A stretch of DNA of 64,000 bases from Rugosimonospora acidiphila. Lineage in GTDB: Bacteria; Actinomycetota; Actinomycetes; Mycobacteriales; Micromonosporaceae. The notes beneath the pieces were generated by a model. That model did not search any database and had not been told where the DNA came from. It saw only the letters and a program-made list of their open reading frames with translations. Positions 36,263 to 45,308 of this stretch are shown here, in pieces. The DNA is taken from NCBI RefSeq assembly GCF_039543385.1, contig NZ_BAABJQ010000017.1, positions 140,571 to 204,570 of the forward strand, given 5' to 3'. The position numbers were made by a program, and so were the translations under genes. Positions within the stretch are counted from its first letter, which is position 1, and every line of letters begins with the position of its first letter.

Positions 36263-36859
36263 ATGGCCACCGACGATGAGTCCCCGCGCAAACGGGGCCG
36301 GCCGACCGAAGCCGAACGCGCCCAGCGGCGCGACGACATCCTCGACGCCGCCGTTCGCCTGTTCGTCACCGGCGGCTTCCGGCAGGTCACCCTCGACGAC
36401 ATCGTGGCGGCGGCGCACGTGACCAAGCGCACGATCTACGGCTACTTCGGCGACCGCACCGAGATCTTCCTGGCCGCGGTCGAACGCCTGCGCCGGCGCA
36501 CCCTCGGCCTCGCCACCGACGGCAACACCCTCGAAGAACTCGCCGCGAAGATCGTCTTCGCCCTTCACTCCGACGAAGCCATCAGCCTGCACAAACTCAT
36601 GATCATCGAAGCCAACAGGTTCCCCGACTTGGCCAAGCGGTTCTACCACGACGGCCCGGAGTCCTACATCCAGGCGCTCAACCAGCTGCTTGCCGAACCC
36701 GACGTCGAGCTCGCCAGGTCGCTGTTCACCCTGCTGCTCGGCGAACCACATCGGCAACGGCTACTCGGACTGCGCGCCGCGCCCAGCCGAACGAAAGCCA
36801 CCGCGCACGCCCGGGCCGCCCTCAGACAGCTCGCAATCGCAGGCGAGCTCGAGACCTGA
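36263..36859 (+). CDS. TetR-family regulator of the 2-oxoacid dehydrogenase operon
   Basis: A 198-residue regulator. The HTH covers residues 20-65 (RRDDILDAAVRLFVTGGFRQ, THVTKRTIYGYFGDRTEIF-like KRTIYGYFGDR). The C-terminal domain is the TetR_C_7/AefR type with a conserved LMIIEANRFPDLAKRFY. It begins 42 bp after the palindromic operator. Target assignment is by position. Confidence 0.88.
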   Translation: MATDDESPRKRGRPTEAERAQRRDDILDAAVRLFVTGGFRQVTLDDIVAAAHVTKRTIYGYFGDRTEIFLAAVERLRRRTLGLATDGNTLEELAAKIVFALHSDEAISLHKLMIIEANRFPDLAKRFYHDGPESYIQALNQLLAEPDVELARSLFTLLLGEPHRQRLLGLRAAPSRTKATAHARAALRQLAIAGELET

Positions 36860-37366
36860 GCTCAGCGTCGCTGACGTCCCTACGTCGGATGAGACACCTT
36901 CGCCTCAACCCGCTCCTGGGCGAGTTTCGTCACGGACTGTCCGTAGGTGGGTGCCGGCGCACCCGGCACCGTGGTGCGCCCGCCCACCGACAACGCCCCG
37001 ACCACCTCCGCGCCAACGTCTCTGCGGTCGACGTCGCGGAAGAGCTGACTGACAATGAACTGTCTCGCTTCCGGCTTGTGGGACGGCTGAAATCACGAGA
37101 TCTTGGACAAAGGCTCGATCAGCTGGGACAACGGCTCCGTGCGATGACCGACGCCCCGACCGCCCATCTGGGCAGCGGCACACCCGTCACCGATCCCGCA
37201 GAGCTCCACGCGCTGCGACGGACCGTGCGCACCGGCGATGACACCGGCGCGGGCCTGAACGGGCTCAGTGGACTCGCCGTCGCGTGGGTGCTCGCCAACC
37301 TGAACCCGGTCGCGCTGCCCACCCCCCGGCCTACGAGCGCTGGAATGAGCGCTCCACCGCAGCCGT
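36860..37366. other. about 500 bp without a convincing gene
   Basis: Open frames occur on both strands but none shows a family motif. The segment 37080-37330 could be decayed mobile-element sequence given the inverted repeats that follow. I cannot support a gene. Confidence 0.3.
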
Positions 37367-37432
37367 CGGCCCTTGATCATCTCTGGCATTGCCGCGAAAC
37401 TTCACGGATCTAGCAGAGACGATCAAGGGCCG
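37367..37432. repeat. 19-bp inverted repeat (mobile-element end or bidirectional terminator)
   Basis: Arms CGGCCCTTGATCATCTCTG (37367-37385) and CAGAGACGATCAAGGGCCG (37414-37432) match at 18 of 19 positions. A second imperfect hairpin (CCGCGAA/TTCACGG) sits in the 28-base loop. It could terminate the M1 peptidase transcript or be an insertion-sequence end. Confidence 0.55.
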
Positions 37433-37439
37433 ATGCTGT

Positions 37440-37483
37440 AGAACTACCTGCAGCTGCCGTCAGAACTACCTGCAGCTGCCGTC
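37440..37483. repeat. 22-bp tandem duplication over the M1 peptidase stop
   Basis: AGAACTACCTGCAGCTGCCGTC occurs twice head to tail (37440-37461 and 37462-37483). The second copy includes the stop codon of the M1 gene. It is a simple slippage or insertion footprint next to the inverted repeat. Confidence 0.8.
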
Positions 37484-39271
37484 CGCGTCGTAGAAACCGG
37501 GACCGGCGAGTCCGGGGCCGGTGAGCTGCGGCCGGTTGGCGCCGCCGCCGGGCGGGTACGAGGTGTCGAACCACTGGGTGAAGAACTCGGACAGGCGCGT
37601 CTGGCACGCCTTGCTGCGGTTGGGTAGGAAGTGGGCGAAGCCGGCCTCGAGATGCTGCTCAGTGATGCTGCCGCCGCCGTAGTCGCGCTGGATGCGTTGC
37701 AGCGCCTTGTCGAAGTTGTCGTGGCCGAGGATTTCGCGTAGCGCGAGGTAGGCGGTGCCGGGCCGGGTGTAGGTGCTGTTGTTCGAGAACAACGAGGCCG
37801 GCGTCGGATCCGACGGTGCGCCCGCCCAGAGCGCCCGACCGTAGTTCGTGTTGAACTGGTTGACCAGGCTCTGATCGAACGCGGCCTCGCCTGCCGGTGT
37901 GCCGGGCCCGCCGGCAGCCGTCTGCGCGGTGCGCGCGTTGAACAGGTACTGGCCCAGGGTGGCCATGCCTTCCTTGAAGAACGTCAGGTTCCAGTTGCCT
38001 TCGGAGACGTTGTCACCCCACCACTGGTGCATGTTTTCGTGGTAGAACGTGCCCAGCCCGATCCGGCCGCCCTGGAAGGTGATCATCGTCTGCATCTCCT
38101 CCTCGAAGCTCGCGGAGGGGATGCCGACCAGGACGCCCTCGGACTTGAACGGCAGCGGCCCGTTGAACTGTGCCTGGAAATCGGTGATGTCCTGCTGCTG
38201 GTCCATGATCGCGAGGTTGGCCTGCTTTTGCGCGGCGGGGATCGAGCTGCCCTGGGCCTCGTAGTAGAGGATCCCGTCGGAGCCCTTGCGCGAGGTCAGG
38301 TCGAAGTCGCCGACGCTGTTCTCGACCAGATAGCACGCGATCGTCGCCGCCGAGTGCCAATGGAACGTGGTCGAGCCGCCCGGGAAGTTCTTGTCCGGCC
38401 TGTTCTTGACGGTCGAGAGCAGCACTCCGTTGGCGATCGCCGTCTTGCCGGCATTGACCGTGTCGTAAAAGTCGTAGGTGGGCTTTGCGCTCGGGTGGTT
38501 GTTCAGCGGCATCCAGTCTTCGGTGCCGAGCGGCTCGGTGGTGACGAAACTGCCGTCACCGGCCGGGTTGTCGGAGCGGAACCAGCCGTCGGTGGTGCCG
38601 TCGCCGTCGGTGTGTACGCCGGGCCGTCCCGTGTAGTACACGGTGACCTGGAACGTCTCGTTGGCACGGAGGTCGTGGGCGGGCGTGATCACCAGCTTGT
38701 TCGCCGGGCACGGCTCGCCGTTCTGGGCGTTGACGTCGTCGCCGATGACCTGTGGGGCACACGCCGGCGGCAGCGGGTTGTTGTCCGGCCCGCCGACGGG
38801 GTTCACCTGTGATGCCTGGTGGGCGAGTGGGTTCGGATCGTTCTGACCCTTCGGGTCACCCGGGTAGGTGGGCTGCACAAACCGGAACGAGGCCGGTCGT
38901 CCGTTGACGGTGACCGCCTGGACTTTCATGTCCGGGCCGCCGTTGGCGTCCACGCCGTGGCGCTCGAAGTCCAGGCTGAAGTCGGTCAGGCACTGCGTGG
39001 CCCGGTCGGTGAGTACGACATGGTTGCCAGGCAGGAACTGGTTCGACGGGGCGTCGTACACCATGTGCACGTCGGTGTGCAGGCTCGTGTAGCCGCCGTT
39101 GCCGGTTTCGGGATACACGTGGTCGCCGAAGTGCGAAAGCGTGCGCGGGCCGGAGCCGCAGTGCTTCGAGGCGCCGGGCGGCGCCGCCGCCGCGGCGCCG
39201 GCGGGGGCCGCGATGGCAGTCGCCGCGACGGCCGCGACGAGTACCGACGCGGCGGCGAGCCGACGGTTCAT
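37466..39271 (-). CDS. secreted M1-family metallopeptidase
   Basis: A 601-residue exported aminopeptidase. A signal peptide covers residues 1-30 (RRLAAASVLVAAVAATAIAAPAGA). The gluzincin zinc motif HENMH followed by an acidic ligand (NLTFFKEG) is near residues 412-436. The N-terminal beta-domain precedes it, and the C-terminal region is short and lacks the full ERAP-type helical domain. It follows the M14 gene by 41 bp in the same operon, and the two may act together outside the cell. Confidence 0.88.
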   Translation of the reverse strand: MNRRLAAASVLVAAVAATAIAAPAGAAAAAPPGASKHCGSGPRTLSHFGDHVYPETGNGGYTSLHTDVHMVYDAPSNQFLPGNHVVLTDRATQCLTDFSLDFERHGVDANGGPDMKVQAVTVNGRPASFRFVQPTYPGDPKGQNDPNPLAHQASQVNPVGGPDNNPLPPACAPQVIGDDVNAQNGEPCPANKLVITPAHDLRANETFQVTVYYTGRPGVHTDGDGTTDGWFRSDNPAGDGSFVTTEPLGTEDWMPLNNHPSAKPTYDFYDTVNAGKTAIANGVLLSTVKNRPDKNFPGGSTTFHWHSAATIACYLVENSVGDFDLTSRKGSDGILYYEAQGSSIPAAQKQANLAIMDQQQDITDFQAQFNGPLPFKSEGVLVGIPSASFEEEMQTMITFQGGRIGLGTFYHENMHQWWGDNVSEGNWNLTFFKEGMATLGQYLFNARTAQTAAGGPGTPAGEAAFDQSLVNQFNTNYGRALWAGAPSDPTPASLFSNNSTYTRPGTAYLALREILGHDNFDKALQRIQRDYGGGSITEQHLEAGFAHFLPNRSKACQTRLSEFFTQWFDTSYPPGGGANRPQLTGPGLAGPGFYDADGSCR

Positions 39272-39312
39272 GACTCTCCTCTTAGATCTCAGGGGGTTGT
39301 TCGCGCGGGCGC

Positions 39313-42300
39313 TCATTGTTGCGGCCGATCATCGCTGTCGATCGGGGCGTCGGGGCGGCCGCCGCTGGGGTGCACCGGACGGTTGGCGGCCTGCGGCAAC
39401 CTTGCGGCGCTGACCGGCGAGGCGCTGCCGCTCGGGTAGAGCATCGCGTTGAGCACCAGCCGCTCGCCCTGCACCGTCCAGGACCGGTACCACGGGTCGA
39501 AGCCCAGCATGATCGCGTGCCCGGCGCCGAAGGGCTGGTCGATGACGGCCGGACGTCCCGGCAGGTTGGCGTTGGCGTTGACCTCGTAGCCGTAGCAGTT
39601 GCCGAACCCAACCGGGCCGCCGCAGTCGCCGGCGGGGCCGAACGTGGCTACTGCCGTCGCCCGCGGAATGCTGCCACCGTCTCCACCGAGCGTCGTGGGA
39701 TCGAAGTTCGGGTCGCTGTTGGACGAGCGGAAGATCCAGCCGCCGGCGTCCATACCCCAACCGGCCGGGTCAGCCGTGTTCCAGGTCGCGTCGAACGTCG
39801 AGCCCGGCGTCGTGATACCGCTGACCGTGTTCGTGTTCACCGTGGTCAGGCCGGCGTTGCGTGCGCTTGTCACGCCGCCCGTGCTGGTGCCCACGAGCGT
39901 GCCACCCGCATTGACGAACGCCCGCAGAGCCTGCGCCGGCGTTCCCGCCGTCCCGACCGGCGTGGTTGCCGAGATCGCCGAGTTGGGGTCGAGGAGCACC
40001 GTGTAGCCGCCGCTTTGCAGTACGCCGTTGGCGAGGTCGGTCGAGGTCAGCTGACCGATCTGCGAGGTCGGGATGCCCTCGCGCTGGGTGAGGTCGAACA
40101 TCGCCTCGCAATAGTTGGTGGACACGCAGTATCCGTCGCCGGTGCCGGGGAACGCGGGGTTGGTGGGGACCGTCGTGCCGCCGGTGTAGATCGCGATCTT
40201 CGGCAGCGTGACGGCCTGGTGCGCGACCGGGTAGCCGGTCAGGCCGTATACCGGCGTCTGCCAGTGGGCCGCGTCGCCGGCGAGCGTTGCCTGCGCAACG
40301 CCCGACACGAGCGCGGCGCCGGTGTCGAAGTGCGTGCCGTTCGCGTCGAAGCCAGTGCTGGCCCGCGACACCGAAGCGCCCTGCCCGAGCAGTTGGTTCA
40401 CCATCGCCAGGGCCGCAGCCGAGTCGGTGTTGAACGCGTACACCGCCTGCTTCTTCGAAGGTGTGGTCCCGAGCTTCACGTCGTCGACCGATTGCAGCTT
40501 GGCGTTCTTCGGCAGCGGCTGGGTGAGGAAGCCGTCACCGGCGAAGCCGCGCAGCAGCGAGTACGACCACGTCACGACGTCGTAGTTGTAGTTGAACGGG
40601 AGGTACGGGTTCTCGCCGAGCACAGCCTGGATCCAGTGCTTGGTGCCCTGATCCAGCGGAATATACAGCGTGCCCTTCGGTAGCGTCACCGTGCTCGTGC
40701 GCACCGGCGACTGTCCGGACGGTGCGTTGACGTCGAAGTCGCCGAACTGGTGCGCACTCGACACGGTCACGTCGTGGCCGAGCTGGTACACGTTGACTCC
40801 GACGGCCTGCAACTCGCCGATCGTCTCGGCGACGTCACCGCTGTGCTCGCCGGGTAGGTAGTAGTAGCCGCACACGTTGGTGTTCGGTTCCTGGCTGATG
40901 GCGCTCTGCCCGATCTCGTACTGATCGACGACCGGCGGGCTGACCTGGGTGTTCTCCTGCACGGTGCAGTCCGCGCCCTGGTCGACGGCCTCGGGCCACT
41001 GCTTGATCCAAGCGGTCTGCAGCGCGTCCTTGTTGTCGGCGGTGACATTCACCGTCGTGTCGATCGCGAGGTAGTGGTCGTAGACCTGCTTGCCGTAGTT
41101 CTCGTTGTTGCCCTTCTCGTAGGTCATGCCGGCGCCACCCTGCAGCAGCGCGGGCACGGTGTCGCCGTACTCGGGCACGAACATGTCGTAGTTGTTGTAG
41201 TTGCGGTACTGCCCGGACTGGTCGTTGAACGCGTTCTGGATCGCCGGGCCGATCACGTCCTGGATCGAGTCGAGCGCCGAATGCGAGATCTCGCTGTGCG
41301 CCGCGTCCTGGTCGGGCGGGAAGAAGTAGCCGGACGACTGCTGGTGCGCGTCGATGAAGAACAGCCCGGGGTACTTGGTGATAGTGCTGATCAGGGCCGC
41401 GTTCTCCGGCTGGTGGAACACGCCACGGTCGCGGTTCGGGTCGAACGACCAGGCGGTGGTGCGGTTGTTGTGGTCGCGGTCGTCGGGTGCGGTGACCGGC
41501 TGGATGAACGTGTCCAGGTTGCCCAGGCGCGACGTGTTGTCGCAGTCGGTGCGGGCGGCCAGTTCGTACAGTTCCTTCACGGACGCCTCGCCGCCGGCCA
41601 CCTCGCTGCCGTGCGGGGTGCCGGTGATCCACGCGAACGCTGGCCGCTTGTCAACCTGTGCCAGCGCCTGCTTCGGCGACGTGGTGCCGTCGATGACGCC
41701 GCGCCAGAACTTCTGGTCGTTGCGCCCGGCGTCGAGGTTGGCGATGTTGCCCGGCGTACCGATCACGACGTAGTAGAAGGGCACGCCGAGCACGCTCGTG
41801 CCTTCCTGGACCATCTTGGCCGCGACCCGGCTGCCACCGTGCCTGTTGACGGCGTCGACGACGGCGCGCATGTACGCGGTGAGCTGTGCGGTCTTCTTCG
41901 CCGAGGGGTTCGTGCCGGAGCCGCCGCCACCCGTGACACCGCTGCCCAGCGACGTGCCGAAGAACTCGTCATAGCTGGGGATGGTCGGGTCGAACTGCAC
42001 GGTGCTGCTGCACGATGTGGCGGTGCTCGGCTTTCCCGGGGCGTTCGCGACGGGGAACTCGCCGCCGGCCGAGTCGGACTGGTCGCTTGCACGGTAAGGG
42101 CAGAAGGTCACCGCGTCGGAGTCCGATACGCCGGACGGGCAGGCGCTGCTCGCGACCGGCTTGCCGTTGACGGGATTCTCCGGTACCGGCGGGTTGATCG
42201 TGCTCGGCGTGACGACGTCAGACCACACGGCCGGTCCCGGCGTCGGCAGGGTCACCGTGCCGGTGCGCAGTCCCCACCAGTTGTTCTGGGCGCGCACGGG

Positions 42301-43395
42301 AGTCTTGGAGTTGGCAGTGGTGCCGTCGGCGGTGGTGTTCAGCACGCCGAACGCGTTGTCGGTGATGTTGCTCTCGGTGATGCTCGACTTGGCGGCACCG
42401 ACGAGGCGCACACCCGCGGCAAGGCGCAGGTTCTGGTTGTTCTCGGAGTGGTCGCCGAGCGGGTACGGGTCATTGTTGGGCGTCGGCGCGTAGACGCTCT
42501 GGATCGGTGCGCCTTGGCCGTTGACCAGGTTGGACGACACGGTGTCGCTGACCATCCGCACCGCCGCGCCGCCGCTGACCCGCACGCCGTCCTGCCCGAA
42601 CAAGGGGCCGGAAGCCAGCGGCAGCGGTGGCGGGATCGGAGCGCTGCCGCCTGAGGCCTGGCAGTCGCCGTCGATGACGACCGGGCCGCCCGCCGTCGGG
42701 TCGTCGAAGTTCTGGCACAGGTTGCGCCCGGCGATCTGATCGTTCGTCAGCACGGCGGTGTTCCCGGAGCCGTCGATCACGACGCCGGCCGCGTTGTAGT
42801 GGTCGACCCGGGTGTGGTCGATCGTCAGCGCATGCGACTTGCCGACGTGGGCGATGCCGTATCCGAACGGGTTGCTGCGGAATCCGCCCGGCACGGTGTA
42901 GCCGGTCGCGCTCTCGTCGACGTCGACGCCGGTGACGCGGGAACGCGTTATCGAGCCCTGCGAGTTCACGTAGGCGATGCCTGCCGTCGCATTGGCTCCG
43001 TTCGCGTCGACGGTGACGCCGCTGATGGCGACGTTCGCGCCGACCACGGCAACGACAACACCCTTGCCGCTACGGATGTCCGGGTGGCTCTCGGCGAGCT
43101 GGGCGCCCTTGCGTGCCTCGATGTGCACCAGGTCGGCGCCGGCTCCGGAGATGGTCAGGTTCTTGGTGATCGTCAGGGCGTTGCTTCCCCGCGCGCCGTT
43201 GCCCTCAACGTAGGTGCCGGCGCAGATCTGCACCGTGTCGCCGTTGTGAGCCGCGTTCACCGCGGACTGGATGGTGCGGAAGGGCCCGTTCGAACAGACC
43301 CTGAGGGTGTCTGCTCGCCCTCCGGCGTATGCGGTGGACGCGAAGCCCGCGACCATCATCACCGCGATGGACAGGATGCCTAACTGCCTTCTCAT
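39313..43395 (-). CDS. secreted beta-helix/M14 carboxypeptidase fusion
   Basis: A 1360-residue exported protein. A signal peptide (residues 1-25, ILSIAVMMVAGFASTAYA) precedes a right-handed parallel beta-helix (about 30-400, with GPFRTIQSAVNAAHNGDTV and ITKNLTISGAG). From about 510 to 850 is an M14 zinc carboxypeptidase: HGSE near residues 593-596 and the third ligand in FFIDAHQQS near 682. A later part (about 1065-1340) has a GATase-like/flavodoxin-type feel (IAIYTGGTT, GGTLVGTSTGG, FGAGHAIMLGF). The helix probably binds polysaccharide or wall, placing the peptidase on a glycopeptide substrate. Confidence 0.85.
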   Translation of the reverse strand: MRRQLGILSIAVMMVAGFASTAYAGGRADTLRVCSNGPFRTIQSAVNAAHNGDTVQICAGTYVEGNGARGSNALTITKNLTISGAGADLVHIEARKGAQLAESHPDIRSGKGVVVAVVGANVAISGVTVDANGANATAGIAYVNSQGSITRSRVTGVDVDESATGYTVPGGFRSNPFGYGIAHVGKSHALTIDHTRVDHYNAAGVVIDGSGNTAVLTNDQIAGRNLCQNFDDPTAGGPVVIDGDCQASGGSAPIPPPLPLASGPLFGQDGVRVSGGAAVRMVSDTVSSNLVNGQGAPIQSVYAPTPNNDPYPLGDHSENNQNLRLAAGVRLVGAAKSSITESNITDNAFGVLNTTADGTTANSKTPVRAQNNWWGLRTGTVTLPTPGPAVWSDVVTPSTINPPVPENPVNGKPVASSACPSGVSDSDAVTFCPYRASDQSDSAGGEFPVANAPGKPSTATSCSSTVQFDPTIPSYDEFFGTSLGSGVTGGGGSGTNPSAKKTAQLTAYMRAVVDAVNRHGGSRVAAKMVQEGTSVLGVPFYYVVIGTPGNIANLDAGRNDQKFWRGVIDGTTSPKQALAQVDKRPAFAWITGTPHGSEVAGGEASVKELYELAARTDCDNTSRLGNLDTFIQPVTAPDDRDHNNRTTAWSFDPNRDRGVFHQPENAALISTITKYPGLFFIDAHQQSSGYFFPPDQDAAHSEISHSALDSIQDVIGPAIQNAFNDQSGQYRNYNNYDMFVPEYGDTVPALLQGGAGMTYEKGNNENYGKQVYDHYLAIDTTVNVTADNKDALQTAWIKQWPEAVDQGADCTVQENTQVSPPVVDQYEIGQSAISQEPNTNVCGYYYLPGEHSGDVAETIGELQAVGVNVYQLGHDVTVSSAHQFGDFDVNAPSGQSPVRTSTVTLPKGTLYIPLDQGTKHWIQAVLGENPYLPFNYNYDVVTWSYSLLRGFAGDGFLTQPLPKNAKLQSVDDVKLGTTPSKKQAVYAFNTDSAAALAMVNQLLGQGASVSRASTGFDANGTHFDTGAALVSGVAQATLAGDAAHWQTPVYGLTGYPVAHQAVTLPKIAIYTGGTTVPTNPAFPGTGDGYCVSTNYCEAMFDLTQREGIPTSQIGQLTSTDLANGVLQSGGYTVLLDPNSAISATTPVGTAGTPAQALRAFVNAGGTLVGTSTGGVTSARNAGLTTVNTNTVSGITTPGSTFDATWNTADPAGWGMDAGGWIFRSSNSDPNFDPTTLGGDGGSIPRATAVATFGPAGDCGGPVGFGNCYGYEVNANANLPGRPAVIDQPFGAGHAIMLGFDPWYRSWTVQGERLVLNAMLYPSGSASPVSAARLPQAANRPVHPSGGRPDAPIDSDDRPQQ

Positions 43396-43959
43396 CGTCG
43401 CCCCAATAGGTCGGCGGAGTACGGAAAAACCAGCATCCTATCGTCCGGGGGCTGGTCGGCGCTTCCATCAATGGATGGGAAGATCGCGATTGATGAACAA
43501 CATTTGTCCAGTGACGTGTAGCGATGTAGCCGGACGCGGGGACGTGCGAGCGATGCGCTTCCGTCTCTGCCGGGGAGGGTGCTCTGAGCGCGCCCTCCGT
43601 CACTCCGCGCGTCTCATGGCTCGGCCGACTCGGGGGTGCGGCCGTGTACGACGCCACGCCTTCTAAAATGTGACGAAGCGGCCGACCAGCTCGTCGACGA
43701 GCGCCTGACGAACGACGACGGAGCGGCCAACTCGCCCGATGCCTACCTCTACCGCGTCGGTGTGAGACCGACGGCATGAACGGCGCCCCACCAGCTGCCT
43801 CACCGCAGTACTCGGTCCCGTGGATGGCTGGGCCGCTGCAAGTCGGCCGTCGCAGAAAGCCACTGGCCGCGATTCGGCGCACGGTCGACGTCACCACCCG
43901 GTACCTCGTCGGCGCGCGAGTCCGGAGCGCGCGAGCCCGATGCGGACGCGGCACCGCGA
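43396..43959. other. promoter region and degraded sequence between the peptidase and WXG-like genes
   Basis: This holds the peptidase operon promoter. A short plus-strand frame at 43667-43779 reading CDEAADQLVDERLTNDDG looks protein-like but is unrecognised. The minus-strand frame that crosses this region is the shifted tail of the next gene. Confidence 0.35.
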
Positions 43960-44524
43960 TCGGCGCTTGACCCGAGGGCGCTGCCAACGCGCCGGCTATG
44001 GCCCCGACGCCAGACTCGGCGGTGGCGGCCCCCGCTGCGGCACCGATGCCAGCGATAACGGCCTTGTCAGCCAGCGCTTGCAGTATATTGCCGAGCTGAT
44101 TCGAGAGTTGCCAGGCGCCGATAGCGGCCTTACGGTAGTTGTCGCGGATGTCGTACAGGGGGAGCTGCTGCCCGCTGATATCCGCGGCCAGGTTGGAGAA
44201 GTATTGATAAGCGGCATCGCCTGCATTGCCGTCCCACGCCGCGTCAACGTCGATGGCGCCTGCTTGGATGTTTGCCCCAAGTTGTTGCAGACACTCGGCA
44301 AGGTTGCCCATAGCTTCGCCGAACTCCCAGTAAGCCTGCCAATCTCCGCTGAGCCAGTCCGTCATCCAACCAAAGACATCCACTCCGGTCAGCGCCTCGA
44401 TGGCGTCATTGATCCATGCCGAAGGGCTGAGATAGTTGAAGAGATCCAGCGGGTTGGAGAAGCCGTTACTGACGCTGTCGTCGGGTTCGCCCGGTGCTAC
44501 TAGGTAGGCAGTCGGATCGTCCAC
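43960..44524 (-). pseudogene. WXG100/LXG-like type VII secretion substrate, C-terminally truncated
   Basis: From GTG 44524 (VDDPTAYLVAPGEPDDSV) the protein has the helical body of actinobacterial WXG100-like proteins: AYWEFGEAMGNLAECLQQLG and then DAAWDGNAGDAAYQYFSNLA. After AGALAAPSGQAPIAV, at about 43965, the frame becomes Arg-rich and runs on through the peptidase promoter into the M14 gene in a wrong frame. The normal second half, which in this family can carry a toxin domain, is absent. It is the last gene of a three-gene EspC/WXG-type locus. Confidence 0.6.
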
Positions 44525-44546
44525 ATCCTGTCCCCGTCTTTGACGC

Positions 44547-44882
44547 CTAATAAGGTGGTTTGAGCGAGGTCCGCCGAATCGCTGGATATGTGGCGTCAAG
44601 GGCGCTTGCGGTGCGCAGATCGCTTCTCGCATAGCCATCTGCAGCCTGCTTCAGTGCTTCCGCAGAGGAGTCGGCCAGGTCGCTGAGGTGCTGAAGCAAG
44701 TCGTTGAGACGTTTAAGCAGAGTGCGGTGCCCAGGCGCCGCTAAGCCGATCAGCCCTTTCTCATGGAAGCTAAAGCTCCCGTACCGGTTGGCGTAGCTTT
44801 TTGCGATCTGTGCCACCTGCTGGTCGTCGCCGAGCTGAGCAGCATACGTACGCAGTGCATAGGGCTCAACTCGAAAGTTCAT
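44547..44882 (-). CDS. EspC/WXG100-like ESX secretion-associated protein
   Basis: A 111-residue helical protein starting MNFRVEPYALRTYAAQLGDD, matching the EspC-like/ESX-1 secretion substrate start (GFxVDPxALRAYAxQL). The helix-turn-helix hairpin continues through HRTLLKRLNDLLQHLSDLAD. It is likely a partner or co-secreted factor. It is separated from the WXG-like gene by 22 bp and its start overlaps the membrane protein stop (ATGA). Confidence 0.65.
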   Translation of the reverse strand: MNFRVEPYALRTYAAQLGDDQQVAQIAKSYANRYGSFSFHEKGLIGLAAPGHRTLLKRLNDLLQHLSDLADSSAEALKQAADGYARSDLRTASALDATYPAIRRTSLKPPY

Positions 44883-45196
44883 GCGAGGGTCATCCTCTCG
44901 ACTGCGAGGGCAGACGCGACTAGCAGTACCATTCCGATTGCGGTGTACAGCATGCAGCGCCGCCATAGTGATCTCATCACATCCGCATCCGTAGTCCGAT
45001 GCAGCCGGACCGCGTCGATCACGGAAATCACAAACGCGGCTGCGGGCAGAAGTAGCAGCGGCCAACCCAGTAACGGAAGCGGCGCACCTGAGGTTTCCGA
45101 AACGACGGCGCCAAAAAGGACTAAGACATAGACCCCAGCGAAAAAGAACGCGAATTTCCCAGCTAGACGTCGCATCTCTAGCGTTGGATTGACCAC
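44879..45196 (-). CDS. small membrane protein of the ESX-type locus
   Basis: A 105-residue membrane protein. I start at GTG 45196 because a GGGAGG ribosome site lies 6 bases upstream. It has about three or four helices (FAFFFAGVYVLVLFGAVV, PLLLLPAAAFVISVIDAV, LYTAIGMVLLVASALAV). It leads the EspC-like and WXG-like genes. No enzyme motif is seen; it is probably a small membrane component. Confidence 0.6.
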   Translation of the reverse strand: MVNPTLEMRRLAGKFAFFFAGVYVLVLFGAVVSETSGAPLPLLGWPLLLLPAAAFVISVIDAVRLHRTTDADVMRSLWRRCMLYTAIGMVLLVASALAVERMTLA

Positions 45197-45308
45197 GCTC
45201 GTCCTCCCGGATCTACCTCCTCTGTGCAGGTTAGCAAACTCGCTGAGTGATATCGACAACCTCCGTAGTCATGTAAGAATCTCGTCGTTGCCACCAGCCA
45301 GGTTCATC

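Noticed and set aside
41074..42654. Antisense frame over the M14 fusion gene
   Set aside because: No domain, no ribosome site, and the sense strand is clearly coding.
43205..43959. Continuation of the WXG-like frame to a stop inside the M14 gene
   Set aside because: The sequence turns Arg/Ser-rich and overlaps the M14 N-terminus in another frame, so it is run-on after a lesion.
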